From Oxytricha trifallax (Eukaryota; Ciliophora; Spirotrichea; Sporadotrichida; Oxytrichidae), in assembly GCA_000711775.1 (NCBI GenBank), contig ARYC01000214.1, forward strand, positions 1 to 64,000: a DNA stretch of 64,000 bases. Reading direction: 5' to 3'. Made by a program: the position numbers and the translations under genes. Each line of letters opens with the position of its first letter. Position 1 is the first letter of the stretch. The notes beneath the pieces were generated by a model. It did not search any database and was not told the origin of the DNA. It saw only the letters and a program-made list of their open reading frames with translations. Positions 1-17,732 of the stretch are shown in pieces.

Positions 1-1436
1 GCAACTTACTAAGAAAAGCGGCATTGCTTGGCATTAGCCAGCAAAAAATTTCTTTCATGAATCAAAAGAAAATTTAGACTTGCGATGCATATACCTAGTA
101 CGAACCTGAAATTCTCTAACCTATGGTCTCAGACTTTGAATAACAATTCAGTTGTTAAATAGAAATGCAGAGCTAAGAAATTCAATGCGAATTCCAATAA
201 AAATGGTTCAAGAAGAGGAAGAGAAAAAAGAAATTAAAGCATTACATTAATGTGAAGAGTGTGAGAAGAACTTCACTTATAAATCTGCTCTTAAGCGTCA
301 TATCTTAGAGTAGCATTCAAACAAGCCTAAGCTCTATCTTAAGCATGATAAGATAGATGGAAAATATTTTTGCCCTTATTGCAATAAGCAATATAATCAT
401 TCAAGAGATTTAAAAGTTCATCTATAAAACCATCATGGCAAGAAGTTTGAAGTCATAGATCCTGGGACTGGTGAGGTCTTCCTTCAAAAAAGAAAGCCAA
501 GAGGTCCTTTTGAATCCTTAGAACAAAGAGTTAAGAAAGAAAATAAGCTTCTTAAAGCAGTGAGAAACCTCCCAGCTTCTGAGATAGTGAAAATCACTCT
601 GAAGATACAACCACTAAAGCTTCCAATTTTAAATGTAATTGACCTTAAAGAATGTAAGGAAAGTTATCTTATACTTGAGACAAGTTTGAGAAAAAGGTCA
701 TAACTGATAAGCAGTTCGCATACAAGATTTATCAATTCAACTACTTTAAATGCGATGACAAGTATCAAATGGAATTTGTCAATGAGTACTACTCTTACTA
801 AAGCAAGGGATAGACAGTGCAGATTTATAATTAAGCTCGATGCAATACTGCTTGCTCAAGATCATGTTGCTTTTCGCCTCCCTCTATATTAAATGACATT
901 AAGAGACTACATTTAAGATTAAAGAGTTCCAAAGTAGCTACCTCTTATCCTAACAAATGTTTGCAAAGCATAGAAGAGCTGCACACTTTAGGGTATGTTC
1001 ATAGAGACTTGAAGCCTGAGAATATTATGCTTGACTTTTCACCTCTCACAGTAGTAATAATTGATTTCAATAGATCATAAAGAGTTGAGCTTCAGGACTT
1101 GGCAACGTCTATGGTACTCCTGGATACTTCCCAGAAAGGGAGGACTGGAGAGATGGTGATATTAAGTGGGATGTATGGGCTCTGACAGCAATTATAGCTG
1201 AATGCGATATGCCAAGAAATGATTACTATGGCTGTAAGAGAGAGAAAGATTCAAAGCAGAGAATACAGCAATATCTAGAGTAGAAAAAGATAAAAGGTAA
1301 AGTGAAAGATATGGCTGAGTAGATAATCATTAAGCCTAACCATAGAGCGGAGCATACAATAGACTAAATTGAAAGTTGGATAGGAGAAATAAAGTTTAAA
1401 AAGTTGCCTCATGATGCAAAAGTATTGTTTGAATGA
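1..1436 (+). CDS. C2H2 zinc-finger protein with C-terminal kinase-like domain (5' partial)
   Basis: The reading frame is already open at the window edge. Two C2H2 fingers are visible: CEEC from about 251 with HILEQH, and CPYC from about 371 with HLQNHH, followed by a basic linker. Downstream is a divergent protein kinase domain: HRDLKPEN at 997-1023, then DFN at 1062-1070 where DFG is usual, then GTPGYF and a DVWAL motif. Stop TGA is at 1434-1436. In-frame TAG in the first finger must be Gln to give the finger spacing. The frame changes about five times (near 216, 675, 830, 975 and 1090), mostly by one base and often at an A run, so the copy is either damaged or carries assembly errors. Role: probably a nucleic-acid-binding kinase-like regulator (inference). 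Confidence 0.6.
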
Positions 1437-1447
1437 ATAGTAAAAAT

Positions 1448-1565
1448 AAAACCCCTCTAATACACACTTATAAATATTACATTTAAACATTAAAACCCCA
1501 GAAACCCTATTAAAACCCTAATAAAGTATGCACTAATAGTCTACTTTTATCAATCAAAAACTCAA

Positions 1566-1595
<30 letters not shown>
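1448..1595. other. Degenerate telomere-like tracts (C4A4 and G4T4)
   Basis: AAAACCCC occurs at 1448-1455 and 1492-1499, with worn copies just after. GGGTTTTGGGGTTTTG lies at 1580-1595. The G-rich strand points right, as expected at the right end of a macronuclear chromosome carrying the plus-strand gene that stops at 1436. The tail of the minus-strand YAK1 frame also runs through this tract, so a coding explanation for the last one is possible. Confidence 0.5.
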
Positions 1596-8414
<6,819 letters not shown>

Positions 8415-8463
8415 CTTGGTCTCTCTGATTAAATGAAACATGTTCGATATTGATTTTTAATTG

Positions 8464-8478
8464 AAACCCCAAAACCCC
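8464..8478. other. Telomere-like tract AAACCCCAAAACCCC
   Basis: One and a half C4A4 units lie 158 bp upstream of the Rab2 start and 50 bp upstream of the YAK1 start. The C-rich strand reads left to right, the polarity expected at the left end of a macronuclear chromosome carrying Rab2. Confidence 0.6.
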
Positions 8479-8603
8479 TTTAGATAATTTAATAGCAATA
8501 CAGAGTTAAATGAAGGTAAATTGTGTGGAATTGATTTCTCTTGAAATTAAATAAGTTTTATAATTATAAATTATTCCTACAAGGAACTTAAATAAGTCGG
8601 TAA

Positions 8604-9489
<886 letters not shown>

Positions 9490-10376
9490 GTAACAACCCT
9501 CAAATCCTAATAATAAATCTATTGAAAATGTTGCTTAATATATAGTCCTCTGAATGGGGGAGAGGAATTCCTAGTCAGGCCAAATAACATTAATAAAAAA
9601 GTATTAATAAAATAGCAATAGTAAATTTAGCTAACTTGCTTGCTTGTGTTTATATTCTCTTATATAAACTGACTAGTAAATTTCACTCTCTCCACTATAT
9701 TAATTATTGTGTTTCCTAATATTTTCAATTCTACTCTCTATTTTATAACAAATTTAAAGATTAAACCCAGTTATCTCTCTGATTAAATTAAATTTTTACG
9801 ACTTATTATAATTTTAAGTATATATTTTCAAATTTAATCATAATATAAGAGTTGTACTACCAACAACTAATAATCAAAAAATTTCTGATTAAATTTATAA
9901 GAAAACTTTAGTTATTTTAATGAAAGTATTCATACATTTGACTTTGTTTTTTATTATAATGTTGGAACAGAGTAAATTTAAGAATGAGTAATAACTTCAA
10001 GAAGATGATATTATTTTTAGGGAGTAAATTTAGAGATAAAAATTATGAAAGTTATGAGATTTAATATGAATACTGACTATTAAAGATAAATTAATCTAGG
10101 GTAATATTTTATTGGTAAAATTATCATTATACTACTGCAAGCTATACTTAGTTTTACTATAAATATATAGGGGCAGTTAATGACTCACTATATTTGCAAT
10201 CACTTTGTATAAAGGATAAGAACCTGAAATTACTGGCTTAAAATGTAGGTTCTCTATGTAGAAAATTGTATGTATAAATGAGGTATATACAAGGTGGAAT
10301 TTGCAAAATTGTTTCGTTTCTTAGTAAGTCATTCAAAATTGTTTATTATCTATAAACTGCTGCTGATCAAACTACA
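9490..10376. other. AT-rich spacer between Rab2 and the next gene
   Basis: No conserved coding frame, RNA gene or repeat family was recognised. It probably contains the 3' end of the Rab2 chromosome plus germline-limited spacer. Confidence 0.5.
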
Positions 10377-12458
10377 CTTGACTTAGCATAGCGTTCACGT
10401 TCATTCTTGCTAATCTTGATTCTCTTAGCTGCGTATTAGTTAATTGTGTAGTTCTAGCTATTGCTTCATATGGTTTTTCACTTTTTAGTGTCCATTTTCT
10501 TCATCTGAGCTCTAATCATCGTCGTCATCTCTCTCGCTTAAATGTTTGTCTTCTTCGTCATAGCTACTAGAGTACATAGATTTCTTATATTTAATGTATG
10601 CGATTATTTGGAAACTTCTTCTTAACTTTTATATGAAAAAAACCTTCGATAAACATTAAAAATTTCTCATCATTGACGGTAGAGTCGTGCTTAGAAAGAC
10701 CAACAGGGTTGATTTAGTTTGTGGAGCATAACTATTAATAGAATTCTAAGTGCTTCAGTTTTAGATGCTAGTTCAGAGATCCTTCAGACCTACAAAATGA
10801 ATTAAGTTCACATTCTTTTCCCCCATCACAATAATGGTTATAAGATAACGAAAAATCAGTAATAAATATACTTACCCATAAGATTTAGGACAGTCTTCGA
10901 TCGGGCATCGATAGTGTCTGGCAATTTCAGTGGCTGTTCTCCTGTGTCGCTTTCTCTTCTCCTCCGCAATGTCAAAAGTCATTCCCAGAGCTTCCTCGTG
11001 CTTTCTCTTGTTTGACTATACAGTTGATTAGTATTATTATTCGATAAAGTTTTATATTGATTATATAGCGAGTAAGTTGATTGAAATAATCAAGCGACAA
11101 GAGTCAATGAGATTCATTTTAAAATAAAAACATAAAAGTATTAAGAAATAAAGAATAAATATCATATATTAATTGATCGCTCCCTCAAATCATATTTTAA
11201 TTGATTGTTGCCCTCAAGTCGCATATTTATTGATAACGATAGGGATTCATATTTTCTGCAGTTTTGCAAATGGATTGAAGACGCTTACCTCAAGTCTATT
11301 CAGCTTAAATTATAGTTTTTGGGGGAGGTTTATTTTGTCATTGTTACAAAATACAAGATAGTTTTATATTGAGATAAAAATATCTTGGTTTTAAATCTTT
11401 TTTTAAAGAAATATTCCTTTATATTATAAGTTTGTTTAAAAAATTTTGACTCCCCTTAAAATATTGGGTTATATTAATTAATTATTCTTATATAAAAAAG
11501 AACTCCCCTCCCCAATAGTTCTTATTTCTCATTGAGCAAATGTTAGAGTCTATTTGTGAGGACTATATTGGCATAATAAAGTCTGCAGTATTCCTTGTAA
11601 AACTGAAAGTTTTAATCCTGGTCATCATCACTCGTAGCCACTCTATGCACTAAAATCAAATTGTTAAAATATGGATTCCTTTATTCAAATTTCAAGATTA
11701 GTATGTTAGATTTTAAGATATGACTTACACTCGAAGCCCTTTTCTGATTGATCTTTTTAATCCATAAACCCAAAATTGTCTGCGTTTTCTTACTTAGTTC
11801 CAGTACTGCATAAAAATTAAATTATAACACATGAATTTTTTTTAAAAGAAAAATATACTTATATTCTAATATCACCAGGGGTGAGAAGGTTTCTATCATA
11901 ATATTGCTTTAAAATCGCTTATAACAGAAAATGGAATAATACTCAGACCATAATAATTTTTCATAGTGTATTTGACTTACAAATTCGTGAAAATTTATTA
12001 TTGTTGCTGTTACTATTAGGCTTGAGATCTTGTTTGTCTCTTGGTATTTGTGTTTACAGAAGAAGAATGAGCCGCCGATGAGTCTTCGTTTCTAAAAATA
12101 TTTATAAAAATCCAATCATAATCAACATGATAGTCAATGTGTTCAGTGATTCATTAGATTAAAATAAGTTCAATCTTTATTCAAATGAATCACTTTGAAA
12201 TATCTAGATCTACAAATAGTTCATAAACTTACAAGTTTTCTTGATGATTATTGTTAGCTGACATCTAATTTGCTGGATCTCCCAAATTTGACTCTGTTTT
12301 CTCACTTCCCTGCTTCTACCTATAACATTTTATATATTAAATTGTTAAAATTCCTTAATTCAACATGAAATTCTAGAATATTTCTATATTTCTACACTTT
12401 TCACTTACTTTTTAGTGTCTTATGCTGAGATGGCGCTCGTTGCTTGTAAATTCTGCAT
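10377..12458 (-). CDS. C2H2 zinc-finger protein
   Basis: The start MQNLQATSAISAQDTKK is at 12458. A Ser/Asn/Gln-rich N terminus is followed by a conserved-looking segment (NLLTPGDIRI, then VLELSKKTQTILGLWIKK), a basic helix (MTFDIAEEKRKRHRRTATEI) and one C2H2 finger YRCPIEDCPKSYGSEG with HLKLKH (CX4C-X12-HX3H) near 10750-10910. An acidic stretch precedes the C terminus KISKNERERYAKSSVV, with TGA at 10377-10379. Several GT..AG introns are clear: one starts GTAAGTG just after the first exon, and another splits the finger. One frame change lies near 10410. A probable nuclear, DNA-binding factor (from the domain); no specific family was recognised. Confidence 0.75.
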
Positions 12459-12850
12459 GTTGAGTGGGTTTAAGTCCTTCCTTTTGAATTGTTATATATT
12501 TTATTATAAATTAAAAGTAAATTATAAGAAGCGATTAATTTCAAATCAATATTTAAATTGTGACAAATTTAATGTGGGCAGGATTTTTTATGTATTTTAT
12601 TCACTAATTCTGACTGGATGATGATAAAAATAATATGCAGGTTTTAATATTTAAAAGTAATATTTAAAGAGATATAAAGTCAGTCAATATAATATAGATA
12701 ATTAAAGGGAATTTATATATAATAATTGATAATAAATATAAAGAGACATATTGCAAGATAGGAATTGGAAAAAGTGGGAAATTATTATAGCTTACTTTTA
12801 AATTAAAATTTTACTTTGGGTTTTATAAAGAATCTAGCAATATTTATTTA
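12459..12850. other. AT-rich intergenic stretch
   Basis: It lies upstream of the zinc-finger gene start and before the next plus-strand ORF. I see no conserved feature in it. Confidence 0.5.
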
Positions 12851-13195
12851 ATGGAAAATATTGATATCACATAGCCAGAAAGCCTTGTTAAACAAGTAAG
12901 TGTCAACTTTGATTCCCCATATCCATATCATCATGATAAATATATTCATGGATATATAAGAATGAAACATAAAAAATTTACCACATCATTTATATCTTTG
13001 AATTGCTAATAAGTATAATATAGTTGCAAAAAGACCCTTCATTTATGTATATGGATGATAAAAAATGCAAGTCAAAGCTTTTATCAGTTCTTTAGATTAT
13101 GTTCTAATCTTGTAAGTTGCTTGTAAAATTTAATGTCTTACTCATTATATTTCGAAGGCTAATCCTATCCAATTTATCATCACCCAACATATTGA
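12851..13195 (+). CDS. Short ORF, possible small gene
   Basis: An ATG-to-TGA frame of 114 codons opens under the ciliate code with MENIDITQPESLVKQ and continues with SPYPYHHDKYIHGYIR. It ends 34 bp before the MPP10 start. It is not recognised, and the second half is Cys/Ser-rich and could be noncoding. A GTAAGT after LVKQ could be an intron donor. It may be MPP10 leader DNA or a small neighbour on the same chromosome. Confidence 0.3.
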
Positions 13196-13229
13196 GTATC
13201 ATTTTCTTATTAAATTGCCAACTATAGAA

Positions 13230-15342
13230 ATGAAGAAGCCAGCTCAATAATCTCAATAATTAAGTAGTAAAGTCCCTCCCAAGATAGTATTCGATGGTTT
13301 TGGCTTGGACCAAGTCTGGTCACAGATTGTGCATCACACCGAGCACACAAACCAGCAAGTTATAAATAAACTCAGTAATCTCGTCGGCAGAGATGATTTC
13401 TTGGAGGAATTGGTCTAAGAGATAAAAGAAGAAGAGGAAGTAAGTGATGACTCCACTGGGGAAGACGAGGTGAAGAAAGCTAAGAAGAAGAGCAGCAAAA
13501 AGAGTAAGAAGCAGGTGGAGAGTGAAGATGAGGAAGAAGATGGCTTAAAAGCTGATTACGGAGAAGAGGATGAAGAGCACTAGGATAGAATTTCTGATGA
13601 AAATAAGATATTCGATGATGAAGATGAAGAGGATGATGAGGACATGAATGAAGATGATGTGCTAGAGAGATACTTGGATGATTAAGATGAGGAAGAGGAG
13701 ATGAGAGATGAGATCAAGATACCCTCTGACTTGGAAGATGAGGATGATGACATTGATGATGAGCTTGGTGGCAGATTAGACGATGAGAATGAAGAATTCG
13801 ATTAGTTCGCTGATGCTTAGGAAGAAGAATTCGACAGAGAGAATGATATCTTCAAGAAGGCAAAAGCTAACGATGAGATGGAACTATAAAAGTATGCTGA
13901 TGAAATCAAGACTCCCGCCAAGAAAGAACCACTAAATACTGTTTGTAACACTTTTTTAAAGAAGACTTTGTGAACAAGGACATGATCTCCAGAATTGAGA
14001 GACTTGAAGACCAAATGGTTGACAAGAAATCTTGGCAAGTTCTTGGAGAAGTCCAGGCCAAAGAGAGACCCATGAACAGTCTTCTGGAAGTGCATCTAGA
14101 CTTCAACGTGGCCAGCAAGCTACCACCTCAAGTGACTCAGGAGAAGACTAACGCCATTGAGACTTTAATCAAACAAAGAATCATGGATGAATTGTTTGAT
14201 GATCCTTTGAGGAAGTTTATTGGAGGCAAGGGGAAAGACGATTAGGAAGATTCCCTATTTGAATTATTGAATTACTTAATTGCCCTTCTAAATTACTTTG
14301 ACTGACTTCTTTATTTGTAATATAATCTGAAAAATGAAGTTTATCTATTTGATTTCTCAAAGTCTAAGAAGGGCCTTGGAGAGCAATATGAAGATGATTA
14401 CAGAAAGAAATTGATAAATGCCTCCGCAGACCCAAACGCCTACATGAACTCATCTGAGCTCTTAACTGGTGTTGATTCCTCCCTTAAAAGAGAAATTAAC
14501 GATTTTAATATATAGCTTTATTACTTTAAGTTAAATGCTTTCGATAAAATTTTACTAACGACTTAATGAGAGGGTTGTTCAACTAATTAGATCAGTTGAG
14601 CAACTTCAACTTTGTCCCAAGAGTTTCAAACATTAAAGAAGCCACTATCACAACTTAAAACGTCCCAGCTCTCATGATTGAAGAAGCACTACCAATGAGT
14701 GATAATAAATATACTTTAGCGTTGAGAAATATATCGTTTAGCAAGTAGAGTAATAAATAATCATATATAAATGGAGTGTATCTCAAGCGTAGAGCAAGAC
14801 AGCTAGAGAGGTGTTTAGCATCCACGATCAGAAATTGAGAGAAAAGGGTGAACTCAGCAAGGAAGAAAGAAGAAAGGAGAGAGCCACTAGAAAGAGAAAG
14901 ATCAAGACTCATTCACTAGGTATTAATACTTGTTAAAGTCATTCTGTTATCATCATATTTACCTATGATTTGCACAAGAAGGAGATAGGCCAGAAAGAAA
15001 AGAGAAGAGACATGGGCATGGGCATGCTAGCTGACAGATTCGCCATGAAGGATGTTACAATAAAGCTTTTTTACTCATATATTTAATCATATTCATTCTG
15101 CAGTATATAATTGTAAGAGAAAGCAGGATAAGAAGAACAAGAAACTCCAAAAGGAAGGAGCAGTTGATGAGAGCGCTGTCACAAAGAAATCAGGCAGCAA
15201 GAACGAAATGAAGAGTAGCAAGTTCTTCAAGCGCCTTGAGGAGGTTGTCAAGACTGATGCTGCCAAGAAAGAATCCAAGAAGAGACAAAAGCTAGAGAAC
15301 ACTAATATAATCAAAGTGAATTCTATATAAAAATTTTAATGA
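13230..15342 (+). CDS. MPP10: MPP10-like U3 snoRNP protein
   Basis: MPP10 is a U3 snoRNP component needed for 18S rRNA processing in the nucleolus (family knowledge). Seen here: start MKKPAQQSQQLSS; long Asp/Glu-rich acidic blocks at 13430-13830; the MPP10 core KSWQVLGEVQAKERPMNSLL; IKQRIMDELFDDPLRK; GLFNQLDQLSNFNFVPR; then SVSQ and Lys/Arg-rich coils (KEERRKERATRKRKIK) to TGA at 15340-15342. Four IESs are removed at pointers CTATTTGA, TAACGA, GAGTG and AAAGC, each restoring the family order. A one-base frame break at the T run near 13950 looks like a T6/T7 length error. A G-rich telomere-like tract follows within 5 bp of the stop. Confidence 0.9.
14255..14352. other. IES in MPP10, pointer CTATTTGA
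   Basis: The 8-bp repeat is at 14255-14262 and 14345-14352. The insert contains an in-frame TGA. Excision of 90 bp gives EDSLFDFSKSKKGL. Confidence 0.92.
14497..14561. other. IES in MPP10, pointer TAACGA
   Basis: The repeat is at 14497-14502 and 14556-14561. Removing 59 bp restores the frame as REINDLMRGLFNQLDQ. Confidence 0.92.
14697..14778. other. IES in MPP10, pointer GAGTG
   Basis: The repeat is at 14697-14701 and 14774-14778. Removing 77 bp gives EEALPMSVSQAQSKTARE; the SVS motif fits the MPP10 family. Confidence 0.88.
15062..15124. other. IES in MPP10, pointer AAAGC
   Basis: The repeat is at 15062-15066 and 15120-15124. Removing 58 bp joins AMKDVTIK to QDKKNKKLQK in frame. Confidence 0.85.
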
Positions 15343-15346
15343 ATGA

Positions 15347-15358
15347 GGGTTTTTGGGG
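15347..15358. other. Telomere-like tract GGGTTTTTGGGG
   Basis: It lies 4 bp after the MPP10 stop codon. The G-rich strand points right, as expected at the right end of an MPP10 macronuclear chromosome. The following 408 bp to 15766 are AT-rich with nothing recognised. Confidence 0.55.
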
Positions 15359-15766
15359 TATAAATAAACGTATTTATACATAAAACATATATAAAACAAT
15401 AGTACTTATGTCAATCACGATAATAAACCAACCAAGAGATTTAAACTTTGAGGAAAATAGACATTTTAGTCAGAAAACTAATAAATTTAATCGTAGCCGT
15501 AGATTGGATATAACACAGTTTGAGTGATATATTTAATCTTAATGGCTGATAATTAATTAAGACATTTATTTATTTATTAATCTAACACTGTTAAAAAAGC
15601 TAATTATTTGTTTTTAATTAAGTTTGAGGGTCTAAATTATAAAAAAAAGAATTTAGCCATACTTGATTCCTAATAAGAAAAATAACTCCTTTAAAAGTTT
15701 ATACAATCATAATTCATAAACATAAGTTAGTTATCTAATTAGTTTAGAGCATGCATGTTCATTATT

Positions 15767-17672
15767 TCATTAATTTCTAAAACTCTTCTTCTTCACTATC
15801 CTCTAAAATCTGATCCAATTTAGAGTCAAGTTCCTTTTCCATCAGCAGTTTTAGGTTTAGGTTTTAGCTTTGGAATTTGGAATTGAATTTGAAAACATCA
15901 ACCAGTTTATAGTAAATTAATTAAAGAAATATACTTAAAATGTTCATTTAAGTTATAGTAAGCTTTAGCTTGTTAAACTAGTCCAAGTTGCTAATTATAT
16001 AAAGTCTTACAACCTTGAAAAAGTCCTCATTATCAAGTCCTTAATGGCAATAGAACATCGAGTGAATGAAGTTTATAGCATCAACTTGCTGTAACGTCGA
16101 GAGTGTTTTTTCATCAAAGCCTTGCTTTAAAAAGTAGTCAATTATGATTTGGAATAGCTTAGGCGATTGAATTTTGATGATGTATAAGTTATAAGACAAA
16201 TTAGTTAAGTCCTTTACATCGAATTGGCTCTGCTTGAAATAAGCACTGGTTTATTTAAGGACAGCAAGCCAGAGGTCCTTGTTTTGAGATTTTCTATTTG
16301 AAAAGCTCTTAACTAAGTCTAATAGTTCGTTTTTAGTAAGTAAAGAGCTTTTAGCTGTGAATTGCTGGGACTCCTGCTCTTAATTCAAGGCATCTAAAAG
16401 TAATTTTTCACAAATTGACCAAGCTTCAGGCAAGTCTGAATTTTTATGATGAGACAGCCCTATCAGTAGCATTAATGCATTTTATTTATCAACTTTCAAA
16501 GTGCTTTGATTTTTGATTAAGTACTACTCAACCTTATTCAGAAATTCGTCTTTTCTAAGTTTATGTTTCTCAAATGGAGTAAAAATTTTGCCATTTCTGT
16601 AAATAGTCGTATTTTGAGTGAGATATGCGATCTAGGACAAAGATAATTTATCAAAATTCTCAGATGCTTGAGCTAAAATATACTGCATGATGTCCTATAC
16701 ATAGAGTAATGGTTAGAAAACTCTTCCTTCGCCTGTGTGAGTGTTTGGCATGTGTATCGCTATATCGTTTATAAATTTCATGTGAACTGTCAAGAAATTG
16801 TGGTCATAATTTTGGCTATTAATAACATATCTCTTCATATCGTTTAGTAAATACTAAATAATAAATAAAATATGGTAGAATAAATTTATTATATAAGTTT
16901 ACTCTGATAAAAAAGTCTAACTAATAAAGTTCTTATGGTGATTGATAGTATGCACTATTAATTATTCACTCAAATTTTAAAGATAAACGTAATTACCTAA
17001 AAACAATATCTTTGTATCAATAATCGCAATCATGTATGTTGCTATAGTTTTAAGTTCCTATTCAAATTTGGGCAAAGGTTTCGCGTTCTGAACAAATTTC
17101 TTATAATAAGTAGTGAGGCTCTGCACATTATCAATGTCTTAGTCGAAATGTAAAAAGTACCTTATATCGCTTACTTCACTCAGTAGTGATTTAATGGTTT
17201 CTACTTTAAGTAACTCGAATGACTATAGTTAGTGATCACTTTGCACATTTTATCGCTTATATTGCTGCTAGTATTAATTTTAATGGTTTGTCGTTTTCTT
17301 CTCTGATTCTGCATGTGATTGCTTCTGTACTAAACTTCTCCTAGGTTTTTATTGCAATTGATTTGCTATGATAAAATTAGGTTAGATCTGTGCAAACTGC
17401 TAATTATTCTCATTTTTACTCTCTTCAGTCCCCATCTCATCATATTTCTTGGGTCTTGTTTATGACTGATGTTCCTCGCTTTTAATTGATTAGAATACTT
17501 CCCCCTCTGTTCTAATAGTGGACAGGCCTAATGTCTGAAAGGAGAACAGCTTTTAGTTCAAGTTTTAATTGGATTTCTTTAATTTATTGGGTTTGTTGCT
17601 TGTTATTATGCCGAATTTGGGCTGCTTAAATAGCAAGCTTTTGGTCGTCTCAAATAGTAATTTACGGTTCAT
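15767..17672 (-). CDS. Probable mitochondrial protein, unrecognised
   Basis: The start at 17672 gives MNRKLLFETTKSLLFKQPKF, rich in Arg/Lys/Ser/Leu and lacking acids at first, like a mitochondrial presequence. A Gln-rich linker is followed by a largely helical region with regularly spaced Leu/Phe (for example KDLTNLSYNLYIIKIQSPKL, VDAINFIHSMFYCHQGL). The C terminus is acidic (LDQILEDSEEEEFQ), with TGA at 15767-15769. AT-rich inserts near 16850-16990 are probable introns or IESs. The helical pattern is reminiscent of organelle RNA-binding repeat proteins, but no diagnostic motif is seen. The gene starts about 60 bp from the oppositely oriented gene at 17733, so a shared promoter region is likely. 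Confidence 0.6.
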
Positions 17673-17732
17673 TTATTTATATATTTTAAATTTGTACCTC
17701 ATATTAAATTATAAGCTTTATAAAGTCTGAAA

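Noticed and set aside
1075-1094. 17-bp micro-IES with pointer TCA in the first kinase-like gene
   Set aside because: Excision restores the frame but leaves only 8 residues between DFN and GTP, where about 13 are usual. A single missing base gives a better fit.
13817-14118. Minus-strand ORFs opposite MPP10
   Set aside because: Shadows of the acidic and basic MPP10 frame, which matches a known family.
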